Origin: Xanthoparmelia taractica | Taxonomy: Eukaryota > Ascomycota > Lecanoromycetes > Lecanorales > Parmeliaceae | Assembly: GCA_033085395.1 (NCBI GenBank) | Contig: JANQBS010000280.1 | Location: 1 to 47,767, forward strand | DNA: 47,767 nucleotides | Direction: 5' to 3' | In this document: piece by piece, positions 23,301 to 35,024 of the stretch | Position numbering within the stretch: position 1 is the first letter of the stretch | Layout of the letters: the number at the start of each line of letters is the position of its first letter | The notes under the pieces: generated by a model | The model's input: only the letters and a program-made list of their open reading frames with translations | Told to the model about the DNA's origin: nothing | Database searches by the model: none | Position numbers and translations under genes: made by a program

Positions 23301-25211
23301 TGATCCAAAAACTTGAGCTTTCCGGTCAGGGCGACCCTTTCAAATTTTAAACTTGCTCGATCCCAGGCGACAAGACTTGATCTTTCTGGGACCTGGGCCC
23401 CGTGGCCCTTGCTTATGGAGCTGAGAGACGACCATAAGCTATCATAAGATGCAAACGTTGATTGGAAACATGTCAAGTAGTGGCTTATTTCTATCTTGCA
23501 AGCACTTGCAACTCTGATGATCTCGTAAAGTTGTCGGAATGGCACTGACGGATAATGATCTGGGGCTTGAACTATTTTCGACCAGTATTAGCAGGAGTAC
23601 GCAAAACATAAGAGACGGGAAGAGGTTACCGAATGGGGAGTTTTCGTGAAGACGTACCGCCAATTGCTCCTCAACAAGCGTCGAACTGGACCTGGGCTCA
23701 ATCTGGCCTTGCAGATTTCGAAGTTCAGCTTTGAAGGCAGTTTTGATTGATTTGATAGACTCGGAGTCAATATCCATAGGTTCCGGTGGCGCTCTGAATT
23801 TCGCTGTTGAGACACTGCTTGCCTCACTCTCATACCGATTCGCGAGATAGCTCTCCGATCCCGGGCCTATGGAACTAAATAAAGGTGGACATGGAGGATT
23901 GTCCCAGTATCCACCTTTAGTCGTGTCGGCACCATCAATAGAAGAGTCGAATGATGTTGCCAGAGATCTAGCGGAGAAAGAAGTATTCGTTGACGTCCCA
24001 GCTGATGAGGCGCTTGTGACTGGAGACGCAATGGGCATTTTATTCTCGAAGGAGCCGAAGAGCGGGGCTGACTCCCACTCCGAACCCTTGTTCTGTGCAA
24101 ATTCTCGTGGATAGTCACTTGGTAACTTTGTTCTTGTTGTCAAGGACATTCTCTCCGATAGTGGAATAAGTTCACCTATTTTCGGACCGTGCTGAAAGAT
24201 GGGCTATGACAATGGAAGGTCAATAATTGCTACATTAATCCAGTCCTCTTGGCGATATCGAGTTACTAACCTCTTGAGCCTTTTCCTCCCTCGATATCTT
24301 TCGGGAGACATTTCGTGGTGGTGGTGCTTGCATAGAGTCAGGGCAAGATCGTTTTCTGGTTCTGGAAGGCGCAGTACTCGATTCTGTGCGGAGCGGCGGG
24401 GTTGTGGGCGGAGTCTCGAATGCATCTGAAGAGGAGCTGTGGTCGATGTCTGCAGGCTCGCCGGCCCTTCGTGCATATCCAGCTTCAGGAGGCATCATCA
24501 GCGGATTCTCTAATGCATCAGCATTGACCAAGAGTTCTGCTAGTTCGTGGTCAGGGTAATCGTCCGAGGAGGCGTGCTGAGCTGCCGGGTCTATGCACTT
24601 TGCTGGTCCAGGTTCGCTTTTGGACCGTAGCCATTGCCTGAGGCTCGACTGACGCTTTACTGTGTCAGGCTTGGTGGGTGAGACTTCACTCGTGGCAATC
24701 GGGTTATCTGAAACAGTTTCAGCCTTCTCAGTCAAGCTGTAGATAGCTGGTAAGACGTCTTACCTTCGATCCTGAGAGTGGTGGGAAACTTCTCTCCAGC
24801 TTTGACTCGATCGCCCACAAGGCTAAGAAAGTACTTGAGACTTTCTGTTAGTTCTGTGACTGCCTGGGGCGGAAGCTCATGCTGCTTCTTTAAAAAGTCT
24901 TGCTTCAATGCACTCTTAGAATGCGCGATGGATGGGAGCACATCCGGCTCTCCGTGTGGCTTGAACTTCCACTGCGATACAATGTGGACGGCATTCTCCT
25001 CAAACTGTTCGATGGCATGACTCAGGGCTCCCTCTCTAAAGTAGAGGAACTGTATGAGAACCAAAATCTTCTCCTCCACAAGACTCATGTCCCTCTTCGA
25101 AGGTGTCGCATCTCTGACCGGAAACCGTATCCCCCATTTTGTAGACAACGATTGCTTTACCCTTTCGATTCCATCGTCCACCTTAGAGGGTGTTCTGGGT
25201 AGGGGCTGCAT
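20320..25211 (-). CDS. RNA-dependent RNA polymerase of RNA silencing (QDE-1/SAD-1 type)
   Basis: The enzyme copies aberrant single-stranded RNA into double-stranded RNA for Dicer in quelling or meiotic silencing. I assembled nine exons: 25211-24764, 24707-24271, 24191-23630, 23571-22825, 22774-22608, 22561-22031, 21980-21696, 21622-21528 and 21475-20320. The introns are 46-79 nt, start with GT, end with AG, and all phases agree, giving 1475 residues. Key features are the MNDGCARIS motif (about residues 785-793, made only by splicing) and the catalytic DYDGD (about 1093-1097), whose three Asp bind magnesium. Residues 150-400 are Ser/Pro-rich and probably disordered. The region 250-375 upstream of the core reads as poorly conserved linker. 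The start is the first in-frame ATG of the RTPSK... frame. No defect was found, so it looks functional. The clade (quelling versus meiotic) cannot be decided by eye. Confidence 0.93.
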
Positions 25212-25950
25212 TGACAAGCATAGGCATGCGGTCGAGTTTGGGAAGGTAGTGAGGGACACTGTACACGGTCTGAAACTGGGCAATCAATTATGAGACATTA
25301 AAGAAGCATGTAGCAGGCAAGGCAGCCAACTCAGTCGAGTCCTGAAAGCCTATCAGAAAGCAAGAAGAGAAGGCGAGGCTGTTTATCGAATTGCGCTGAA
25401 GAGGCGTCGAGGCAGCGTCGCTGGCGCAACAGGTGAATGATGCAGGGTAGCGGTAGCCAGATAAGAGCATGGATGGCGTGGATAGCAATACATCCACATC
25501 AAGTGCGTCTGAAATTGAGGCGGTAGCAGCAGGCAAATCTCTCCATTGGGAGCGCTGCACTGCTTGACTGTCTGCTTACGCAAATGATTATAGGGCCGCT
25601 GCCATTCAGCTTGAGCTGCAGGGGCCGGCCCGCTTGGACCCCTGGGCGGCGGGCGGCTCCAGGTTTGACAGACAACATTAGTATGGGGATCACTATCAAG
25701 TCAACATTCATTATAGGAAATTCTACAAGTGTAAGCATTGGAAGGCTCAAATAGGTTTTACGTCGGCATTGGCCTAATGCCGTGATTGATGCCTCAGGTT
25801 GTATTGTAAATTACAGACATTCCTCCCGTATTTCTCGCTTCGCAAGCAGTATTTTATCCATCCATCATTTTGCTAGAATCAATCCGGGTATTCGCTTCGC
25901 TATGCACGCAACAATAAATACACCTGCAATGCAGTACAATGAATGCCTAA
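25212..25950. other. Intergenic, RdRP promoter and SGT1 3' region
   Basis: No gene is supported. A 90-codon minus-strand frame (25288-25560) has no recognised features. A protein-like minus-strand frame at about 25183-25275 overlaps the RdRP start in another phase; see findings. Around 25620-25665 there is a GC-rich patch (gggcggcgggcggc). Confidence 0.4.
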
Positions 25951-27225
25951 TCACTGACCCCATTGCTTGGCCTCCATGCCGTCAGGAGGAGAGGTCTCAA
26001 CTTTCCCCTTACTGACCTCGGCCCAGTTAGTGCTCAGCGCGGTGCCGTTGCTCTCCTGATAGCTCTTCATCATTGCTTTCTGAGTATCAGGATCCGCACC
26101 CTTATAGAGCGTCTTGAAGAAGTTGGTCGTAGGATCGCCTTCCTCATCGTCGATCCCGGCATCCTCTGAAGCACTCTCTGAAGTACCCTCCGAAGTGCCC
26201 TCTTCAGCTTTCTTAACATCCTTCTTGGGCTTCTTGGACAAGTCATTGACTATCTTGTCCCAGTTCTTGGGGCCAGACTTGGACGAGGTTGGATATACTG
26301 GACCCTTTTCAGTGGGTTTGTCCGACAGAACGGCACGCTTAGCAGTATCATCGCCATCAGCAGAAGTCTCTCCAGCGCTGACGGGTTCCGTTCCCTCGAT
26401 GTTGGCCCATTTCATGCCTGGTATAGATTTTTTGAGCGTGAACTCGGCTTTTGTTGGGAAGATTTTGTACGAGGATGCGGACGGATCGATGGCGGCGAAT
26501 AGAGGATCCAGCGATAGATTAAAGTCTGAGCCGGTGGGTAGCGGGAAGGACACGTCCAGAGAGCCTTGCTTGATCTCAACTGTAGCTTTATCCTTCGGAA
26601 TACCTTTACAGAAGAGGGTGACGAGCACATTATCATTTGCCTGAAACCACTCGTGACGAATCTTGTTTGGAGGTGTCTGCACACCCTCAGCCAAAGTAGG
26701 CTTTTCCGTAGCGTCTTTGGTCCCGTTGGTGGCCGGGGAAGCTGCCTTCTCCGACTCTTCAGCTGGCTTCCTTCCTACGACGACTTTTGGAGCCTCGACA
26801 TTTGGTGTCTCTTGAACAGTCACCTTCCCGCGCTCGTCTCCATCCTGCAGTCCCCTTAATCTGGTCTCCGCCTTCATCTCCCAGATTGCCAACGTTTTTT
26901 CTTTCTCGTTCAACTTCTTGACCCACTGCAGGCATTGCTTTGCGTCGCCGTAGCGCTCTAGGTTGAATAGGGTGACCGCCCTTCGTAACTGGCTGTCGGC
27001 GATGAGCTCCCTCTTGGCTCTCTTGGTGGCGAGGGACACAGCAAGCTCCGCGTCGTTGAAAGCGGCTTGATGGTCGGGAGGGGATAGGCGCGTGTAGGCC
27101 TTGGAGCGTTGAATATAATAGCTGACGGCTTGAGGGTTCTGAGCGATGGCTTCCGTATAGCAGGCGACGGCAAGTTTGAAATTACCCCCTTCGATGGCAC
27201 TAGCTCCACGACCAGCTTGATCCAT
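25951..27225 (-). CDS. SGT1: SGT1 co-chaperone (TPR-CS-SGS)
   Basis: SGT1 is an Hsp90 and SKP1 adaptor needed for kinetochore and SCF ubiquitin-ligase assembly. The gene is one exon, 424 residues, the usual size. Residues about 1-125 hold three TPR units (GGNFKLAVACYTEAI; AAFNDAELAVSL; AVTLFNLERYGDAKQCL). Residues about 189-278 are the CS domain (IRHEWFQANDNV to GMKWANIEG). Residues about 308-424 are the SGS domain (YPTSSKSGPKNWDKIV; the TNFFKTLYKGADPDTQKAMMKS part split over helices; end KQWGQ). The ATG at 27225 begins MDQAGRGASAIEGG, as expected for the first TPR helix. The gene lies head to head with the ABC transporter, 585 bp away. Cytosol and nucleus are inferred from the family. Confidence 0.95.
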   Translation of the reverse strand: MDQAGRGASAIEGGNFKLAVACYTEAIAQNPQAVSYYIQRSKAYTRLSPPDHQAAFNDAELAVSLATKRAKRELIADSQLRRAVTLFNLERYGDAKQCLQWVKKLNEKEKTLAIWEMKAETRLRGLQDGDERGKVTVQETPNVEAPKVVVGRKPAEESEKAASPATNGTKDATEKPTLAEGVQTPPNKIRHEWFQANDNVLVTLFCKGIPKDKATVEIKQGSLDVSFPLPTGSDFNLSLDPLFAAIDPSASSYKIFPTKAEFTLKKSIPGMKWANIEGTEPVSAGETSADGDDTAKRAVLSDKPTEKGPVYPTSSKSGPKNWDKIVNDLSKKPKKDVKKAEEGTSEGTSESASEDAGIDDEEGDPTTNFFKTLYKGADPDTQKAMMKSYQESNGTALSTNWAEVSKGKVETSPPDGMEAKQWGQ

Positions 27226-27810
27226 GTTGGTTGGTCTGAAAGTTTGATTTTGAACTGTCCGTTAATGTGATTGATGACAACAGATTCTGAAGTAGGGGTC
27301 TTAACCTGGCACAAGTGCTTGAGGTAGGGCTAGTTGACTGTGTTGTACCGCTATATTGCGACACTCCTTTAACCAGATCGGGACGCGGATAGATGTGTGT
27401 ACGCGCCAAGATTCCTAGGATTCAATTAGCCGCTGATGCACACAATGGTGAAGATGTTCCGTACCTTGATTATGACAGTGAATTTTCTGCGCTGTATATC
27501 ATCATCTTTCATGAGATTCGCAGATATCACGAACAGATTGTTGTCTACGATTTCGCGGTCAAAATGCTCCAATATGTGACTCGGTGTAGGGAAGCTTTCC
27601 GTATCAACCTTGCGCGAGCCGAGGCCGGGAACGAATACGAATACTCAGAAGTGATTGTGGAAAGCTAGAGACCGGAAAATTCTTAGCTGTAAAGATACTC
27701 TAGATCATGATATAGGTCCTTCTTCATAGTTCTCCACTCCACAATGTCCAAGTAATGTCTTTGCGCGCAGTAAAGCTCAATGGCTGAAAGCCACTCAATA
27801 ACTTCAAACC
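27226..27810. promoter_or_regulatory. Divergent intergenic region between SGT1 and the ABC-A gene
   Basis: The 585 bp between the two start codons must contain both promoters. A 91-codon plus-strand frame (27393-27668) shows no family signature and is probably chance. I see no certain TATA box. Confidence 0.5.
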
Positions 27811-30800
27811 ATGCTCTTCATTCGCCAAACATGCACGCTCACATACAAGAATATCCTCATTGTTCTCTTCAGACACGCCTTCACCACACCTCTGCGATGC
27901 TTCCTCCTTCCGGTACGTTCTTGTCCTTCTCAGACTTCCCAATTCAGACATTTTGCAAGTGCCGAAGAATGCTGAAGACTCCGGTCTTCTGGACATGGCT
28001 CGAAATTTTGCTTGGAAAGAGTAAAGCTGACCCAATAACCCCGTCAGGTCATATTCAGCTGGTTCCTAGCGTACGCAAGAAATCTCTTCATCCCACCTTC
28101 TCACTACGGAATCGGCAGCCCGACGCCGGTTAGGTCTCTGGCAGACGCTTTAGGTACCGCGATAGGAGGCGGAAGAAATACCATTGCTTTCGTCAACAAT
28201 GGATTCACAGGGGGCGATATCAATACAGTCATCAATCAGGTGGCGGATCAGGTCAAGGCTGAAGGGGTGACGGTCAAGGTCTTGTCGCAACAGGAAGACC
28301 TGCTCACGACTTGCCGAAGCTCCATTCGAGCTGTCTCCTCATGTTACGGCGCCGCTGTTTTCTACGGTTCGCCAACAGAAGGACCTGGCGGCATCTGGAA
28401 TTACAGTCTCAGGGCTGACGGAGGGCTTGGAGCCAAAATCGACACCACAAATGCGAACAATGATCAGGAAGTGTACGCCCTACCTCTACAGCATGCCATC
28501 GACTTTGCGATCGCAGGTCAGAATACTACTTTGAATCAGTCAGCTGTTCCTAACCAGGTCTACGAATACCCATATACGTCGCAAACACAGAAGGAGAGAA
28601 ATGATCAAATCCGTGTGCGGTACATGGGCGGGATTATTGATATCCTGGCTGTCGCGTTCTTCATTGGCATTGTGGGGGTGATATACCAGTCGGTTGGGTT
28701 GATGGCATCGGAAAGAGAGCTTGGAATAACCCAGATTATCGAAGCGTCAATGCCAAACAAAAGGCGCTGGGAACCTCAAGCCGTCCGACTGCTTGCGAAT
28801 CACATCGCATTCGATATGATGTTCCTACCAGGCTGGATTGCTATCGGCCTCATATTGAAGTACGGAGTCTTCGCTAAAACCAGTGCGGCAACCCTCGTCT
28901 TTTTCAACATCTTGACTGGTCTTTCTCTGTCGTCAATCTCCATCTTTGGGGCAGCTTTCTTCCACAAAGCACAGCTGAGCGGCATAATCACAACAATTGT
29001 CTCGCTGCTTCTCGCCGTGTTGGCGCAGGTCGTTGCAAAGTCCAGTACTGGCGCGGTTGCAATCCTCAGTATCCTATTTCCACCTATGAATTACACCTTC
29101 TTCACGGTATTGATGGCCAGATGGGAACGGCAGAATGAAGGCACAAATTTGGTCAAGGCTGCTCCACAGAATCCCTCGACCTTACCAGGAATAGCATTTT
29201 TTATATTTTCAATCATTCAGATACTAGTCTTTCCTATCCTTGGAGCCATAGTAGAGAAGGCCTTATATGGTACAGCATCGAAAGGGCGCCAACTCTCATC
29301 TGGAACCGAAATGTCGAAAGCTGCTGTCCGGCTCTCAGACTTCACAAAGTGCTACAGGCCATCATGGTGGGGGCGCAATATTGCCACTAGGTTTGGGAAA
29401 CGCAAAGAAACTGTCGTGGCAGTGGATGCATTGAATCTCACCATTCCGCAAGGCCAGATCATGGTCCTGCTCGGCGCTAATGGCAGTGGAAAATCAACGA
29501 CTCTTGAAGCTATAGCTGGTTTGAACACAGTCACGTCAGGGACTGTCGCCGTAGATGGCTTCGGAGGCCTGGGTATTTGTCCTCAGCGCAACGTCCTTTG
29601 GGACAATTTGACCGTTCTTGAGCACGTGCAAATCTTTAACAAATTGAAGTCCACTGGCAAGCCCTCAACCGAGACTGAGATTCGTGAGCTCATTGCAGCT
29701 TGTGATCTCGACAGAAAGGTGGACGCTCAGTCTCGTACCTTGTCAGGAGGGCAGAAACGCAAACTTCAACTGAGCATGATGTTTACTGGAGGAAGTCGTG
29801 TATGCTGTGTCGATGAATGCTCTAGCGGAGTAGATGCCCTAGCCAGGTACGCATTCCCTGAAGTAATCTCTCCGCAAGCACAACGGCAGTGAGGGTAGTG
29901 AAACTTGTCCTAGCAGTGAAGACTCTCCCCTGACTCCTCCAGCCCCGGGTTATACATCAAAGACGAAAGGCTGACTAGGTTCATCAGACAAAAGCTGTGG
30001 AACATTCTGCTCAATGAGCGCGGTAAACGAACTATCATCTTCACAACGCACTTCTTAGATGAAGCTGACTTGTTATCCGATCAAATTGCTATTCTCTCCC
30101 GCGGTGGCCTAAAGGCACAAGGTTCGGCTGTGGAACTCAAGCACCAACTTGGACGCGGATTCCGCGTACACGTCTTCAAAATACCAGGAGATGACCGCGT
30201 CCTTCCACATTTTGATGGTGTTTCTTCTAAGGAAATGGTGGATCAGACGATGTTCACTCTCCCAGACTCAGGTCAAGCTGCGGATTTTGTCCGACTATTG
30301 GAGACACATGGTATCGACAATTACGAAATAAGTTCTCCAACTATCGAGGACATATTCTTCAACGTGGCTGAGGACATGGAAGCCATGTTTGGGACCCAAG
30401 CAACAGCCCTCAACAGGGACAGAGCTGAACCAAGAGGCAAATCGGGTGCAGAAGTCATTGTAGCGGAGGACAAGGCTTCCGATCTAGAAGGCAGCGACAG
30501 TGGCCTGAAGCTTCAGACTGGCAAACGTATTGGATTAATGCGTCAGGCATGGACCTTATTTCGTAAACGCTGGACTGTCCTCCAACGAAATTACGTCCCA
30601 TACGCAGTGGCATTCTTAATTCCGGTCATCGCTGCAGGGCTGGTCACTTTGTTCCTAAAAGGGTTTACAGCCCCTGGCTGCTCCCCAACCCAGTCCGTCT
30701 CGCCTTCAGATCTCCAGTCGCTCCTTACTCAAAGAAGCTATGATATAGTCGTAGGTCCGGCGAGCAAGATCTCTCCTCAGGCTCTTGCTCAGCTCGAAGC

Positions 30801-32958
30801 AACACTTCCAGGAGGGAACTCCAGTGGCTTGGGCGGAAGTGGGTTGTCTGATCTAGTGTCTTCGATCCATCCAATTAATGGTAGTCTTGACGATTTCAAT
30901 AACTACATCGGCCGATTCTATGGGAACGTCACCCCTGGTGGCTTCTTTCTCGGCGATGATGTATCACCGCCTACCTTCGCATACAGGGGTAATGGAGATA
31001 TCTCTTTAGCCACCATCACGCAAAATCTGATGAACAACCTGCTTTTCAACATCTCAATCAGCAGTCAGTATCAAGCTTTCGACACTCCATGGGTACCCTC
31101 TGCAGGAAAGACGCTGCAATTGATCGTTTACTTCGGTCTTGCCATGTCTGCGTACCCAGCTTTCTTTGCTCTCTACCCCACGCTTGAGCGCTTGAGGAAT
31201 GTTCGGCAGCTCCACTACAGCAATGGCGTACGGAGTGTATGCCTGTGGTCTGCGTATCTCACCTTTGACTTCATGATCGTCGTTGCGACCAGTGTTCTAA
31301 CAATCATCATCTTCCGAGGTGTTAGCGACGCCTGGTATCACGCTGAATATCTTTTTGTGGTCCTGTTCTTGTATGGCATCGCGTCTACACTGCTTTCATA
31401 TGTCATCTCCTTATTCTCGAGGTCCCAGCTCGCTGCGTTCGCCTTTGCCGCTGGTGGACAAGCAGTCATGTTCTTGCTTTATTTCATTGCGTACCTTAGC
31501 GTTCTTACCTACTCTCCGACAAACAAGGTTGACAGTTATCTGCTGGTCACTCATTTTACGATTGGGCTCATCACCCCTGCTGGGAACCTCATTCGAGCGC
31601 TGTTCGTCGCTCTCAACGTCTTCTCCGTCCTCTGTGAAAGTAACCAGATTGCCTCATACCCTGGAAAGATCACACTCTACGGAGGTCCGATCCTGTATCT
31701 CATCGGTCAATCATTCTTCCTCTTCGGCGTGCTGTTGTGGTGGGATAGTGGCTCTATTTGGGCAAGGGTACGTCGCAAGCAGTACAAGACAGAAGATACC
31801 GAAGAGGCAGACACTCTTGATGACGAAATTACGGCGGAGATCAAACGTGTCAGTACTACGCCAGACGACGGTCTTCGAGTTCAACACATCACCAAAGCCT
31901 ACGGTAGCAACGTCGCTGTGCAGGACATCACGTTTGGCGTCAAGCGCGGCGAAGTCTTTGCCCTCCTCGGCCCCAACGGTGCCGGGAAATCCACGACGAT
32001 CTCCCTCATCCGAGGTGATATACTCCCATCACATACCAGCGGTGAGATCTACGTTGAAGATATCCCAATCAGTAAAAGACGAGCAGATGCGAGACACCAT
32101 CTGGGTGTGTGCCCGCAAGTCGATGCCTGTGATCAAATGACTGTGCTCGAACATCTACGCTTCTATGCTCGAGTCCGCGGCGTCGAAGATGTGGAACACA
32201 ATGTGCGTGAAGTCATTCGCGCTGTAGGCTTGGGACCCTTCCAACACCGCATGGCCTTTGCCCTCTCCGGTGGCAACAAACGCAAACTCTCGCTTGCCAT
32301 CGCCCTCATGGGTAATCCTTCGGTGCTCTTGCTTGATGAACCATCTTCTGGTATGGATGTTTGCGCCAAGCGTGTCATGTGGAAGACGTTAGCATCAGTT
32401 GTCCCAGGCAGGAGCTTAGTCTTGACAACGCACTCAATGGAAGAGGCGGATGCTCTGGCGGATAGGGCCGGGATCATGGGAAAGAAGATGTTGGCTCTCG
32501 GCACGAGTGAGGGCTTGAGGCGCAAACATGGAGATCGCTACCACGTTCATTTGATTATGAAGACCGCACCGCATACCAGTGACGATGAAATGGTCATGGT
32601 CAAGAAATGGATCATCAGCAACATGGAAGGCGCAGTGGTCGAAGACAAAACCTTCCACGGTCAACTCCGCTTCTCGGTACCCGCCAGCCGATCAACCTCA
32701 AAGGTGAGGCCGGCAGGTAAAAGTACCGACGTCATCCAATCGGCCAACGACAGAGACGCCAACCGTAGCGGTATTGGTGCCTTGTTCACAATGTTAGAAA
32801 CGCACAAGTCAAAGCTAGGATTCGAATATTACTCCGTTAGCCAGACTACTCTGGATCAGGTTTTCTTGAGCATAGTCGGTAAGCACAACATCGAAGAGGA
32901 GAATTACGGACAAGCGCCGCAGAAGAAGAGGTTTTGGAGGGCTTTGACACGTTCTTGA
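27811..32958 (+). CDS. Full-length ABC transporter, subfamily A
   Basis: A twin-half ABC-A transporter, a family that usually moves lipids across membranes. Exons are 27811-27912, 28048-29846 and 29988-32958. The introns (135 and 141 nt) are GT-AG and phase-consistent, giving 1623 residues. The first exon encodes RQTCTLTYKNILIVLFRH, the typical entry into membrane helix 1, which then continues across the splice. After a large extracytosolic loop come helices about 130-350. NBD1 has Walker A GANGSGKST (about 510-518), signature LSGGQKRKL and Walker B CCVDECSSGVD, where Cys replaces the usual Pro. The second membrane half spans about 810-1220. NBD2 has GPNGAGKST (about 1295), LSGGNKRKLS and VLLLDEPSSGMD, then TTHSMEEAD. 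The break near 29.9 kb is an intron, so this is one gene. Substrate and membrane are unknown. Confidence 0.93.
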
Positions 32959-33525
32959 TTTGTATTGGAGCAAGCTGTTATAGCTGGGCGGTGAACCCAT
33001 CGTTTGGCGCAATGTGATATGGTGGCGACCTCTGCATAGCGTGGGCGTTTGCGGAGGATGTATGTACATGATCATGTATTCTGACTCTTGTAATATAGAA
33101 CAGATTCCATCCAGTTCTAATCTCATTTATTCTCACGCTTTCCACCTCTTTCGTGCTGTAGCATCCATGCATATCCGTTTTTGAGCCCAAAAGAAACACG
33201 CACGCACACATACACGCAATACAAAAGCATCAAAACCCCCAGTTAAGGACTTTTGAGGAGTAGGGTATGTTGTGGTGATGGTCAGACCCATTACAGAAAA
33301 GAACCGCGAATTCAAGCCACCTAGAGGGTTTTGTGGCGAGCAAAGAAACAAAGCTTTGGTCGAAATACCACTCTTCTGTGCTTAGATCCAGAGTTTCCTT
33401 GTATTTTAGCATTGCACCGATGCTGAACAGCTCAACGACTCAACGTCGCCGAACGCTACTCTAATTGCTTGAACTCTACTGGTTTCTTAGCAAAAGTATC
33501 CTAGTCGTCAGCGGAATTGATCGTC
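32959..33525. other. Intergenic, 3' of the ABC transporter
   Basis: No supported gene. Several 60-100-codon frames on the minus strand overlap one another without family features. Confidence 0.4.
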
Positions 33526-33705
33526 TCACCCTGCCCTTGAACCGAAGTCCTTCGGTAGCGATGTGTAGTATAATCTGTCGATCAAAAAGCCATTGCCGTG
33601 ATCTCCAAGCGCGTAAGCCATTTGTTCCAGAGAATTGGTTAGACCAGCAGTTGCCTCGACATGCTCTTGTTGGATAGCTTGGTGAGGACGAAGGTGGCGG
33701 TTCAT
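33526..33705 (-). CDS. Candidate small ORF, 59 residues
   Basis: The frame begins with ATG at 33705 (MNRHLRPHQAIQQEH) and ends with TGA at 33526-33528. The product is hydrophilic and mixed, with no signal peptide, membrane helix or cysteine pattern. A TATA-like aaatatatag (33815-33824, read on the minus strand) lies about 110 bp upstream, and a short upstream ORF starts between the two. I do not recognise a family. It could be chance: the frame is short and no splice or conservation evidence is available. Confidence 0.3.
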   Translation of the reverse strand: MNRHLRPHQAIQQEHVEATAGLTNSLEQMAYALGDHGNGFLIDRLYYTSLPKDFGSRAG

Positions 33706-34974
33706 GGATTGGGCGATGGCGGAGCGTAGGCTCTTACTACCATAAAAGCAATCTGTTGGAAATATTGAGAGGAGGATGAAGGATTGATTGATTATCTAGA
33801 ATGGTGTGACGACCAAATATATAGCCATGTTAAGAGGCTGAATCACGTGGCCATTTGCTAGTTGTTGAGGGGTGGTGCATCATTTCCAACACAATCACCA
33901 TAGGTGACAGCGTGCGTCTGGGGAAGAACCAGCAATAGAAGCCGTTGTCAATGCTATGAAGTCCGAACGGACCGGGTCTTTGACATAGCTTGCCAGTTCT
34001 TCGTGCATTAGTGCCTGCATATCATGCATCGGTTACGGTAATGCGCTCTAAATGCCCTCGTCTAGACAGTCTCCCGTTCGATGCCATATCCGTCGTCGGC
34101 ACTCGATGGAGTCTTGGATGTCTCGGATGCTGGTGCATTTTCCCACGGTGGTGGACACAAGATTGTGGATAGCTGGCTCAATGTAAAAGAGCAGTGAGCC
34201 AGGGACTGTAGACACATTCACGATACTACAGGCGTAGTCGAAATGCTATTATTGAGCGGAGCGAGGCAAGGCTTGCGATATTTGTGAAGTTGTCGATATT
34301 GGCGAGATTGGCGACAGCGTTTTCCGTTTTCCGATTGAGATTAGAAAGTACCTGCCTGTTTCGGCGTCGCCTGAAGTATCTACTTGGCTTGTAGCGACCG
34401 AGCTTGAAGAATTGAAGGTTCAATGTGTTTCGAAAATTGATAGTAGAGATCGGTATCGGGGGAGACTCGTATTCTAGTGAACGCACAGAGTAGAAGCACC
34501 AGGTCTTAGTGGCCGTCCTCCATGATCCCTCCTCCCTCTCACTCTCAAAAATGTCTTATGACCACGAAGGTAATTCATTATCTTCGTGGCTTCAAACTCA
34601 GCTTTCCTCGCATGCCAATGCCAGTGAAAATTTGTAATTGGCGCAACTTCAAGGAGAACGACGTTAAATTCCAACCATGCAACGCATTGCGACCAGCCAG
34701 CGTCCAGAGATCCAGTAGCGATCACCAGAGAGCACATCCTGAGGTCGACCGTGCAGCATGCATCGTCCGCAGCGGAGTCCGGTGAAGTCCCGACTAGGAC
34801 GCTATCAGTCTTGCCTTTCTTCCGGCCAAGACGGAGAGGGAAAAGGTCGTTCGACCATGTTAATGACAATAAATGCTTTTGTGTCGGCTTCGCCTCCTTA
34901 AAAGGAGTCTCTTGATTAACTTAGGGTCATGGTCAGCTGCGCCGACCCCAACCTAGCCACCGCGTGGGGCCAGA

Positions 34975-35024
34975 GGTCAGTAACTCAGGGGTCAGTAACT
35001 GGGTTACTTGCCCTGTTACTGGCC
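34975..35024. repeat. Short direct and inverted repeats of gtcagtaac
   Basis: ggtcagtaact occurs twice in direct orientation (from 34975 and from 34990), and the second copy can fold with gttactggcc at 35015-35024. A small inner palindrome, gtaac/gttac, lies at 34995-35007. This may be the terminus of a decayed transposon, but the matching end was not found. Confidence 0.5.

Noticed and set aside
27393..27668. 91-codon ORF between SGT1 and the ABC gene
   Set aside because: No family features and placed in a shared promoter; probably chance.
29847..29987. Split of the ABC transporter into two genes
   Set aside because: A GT-AG intron with a gctgac branch joins the frames exactly (AR|QKLW), so the second half has no start of its own.
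34474..34869. 131-codon minus-strand ORF
   Set aside because: No recognisable motif, no splice support and ordinary flanks; could be chance in normal-GC DNA.
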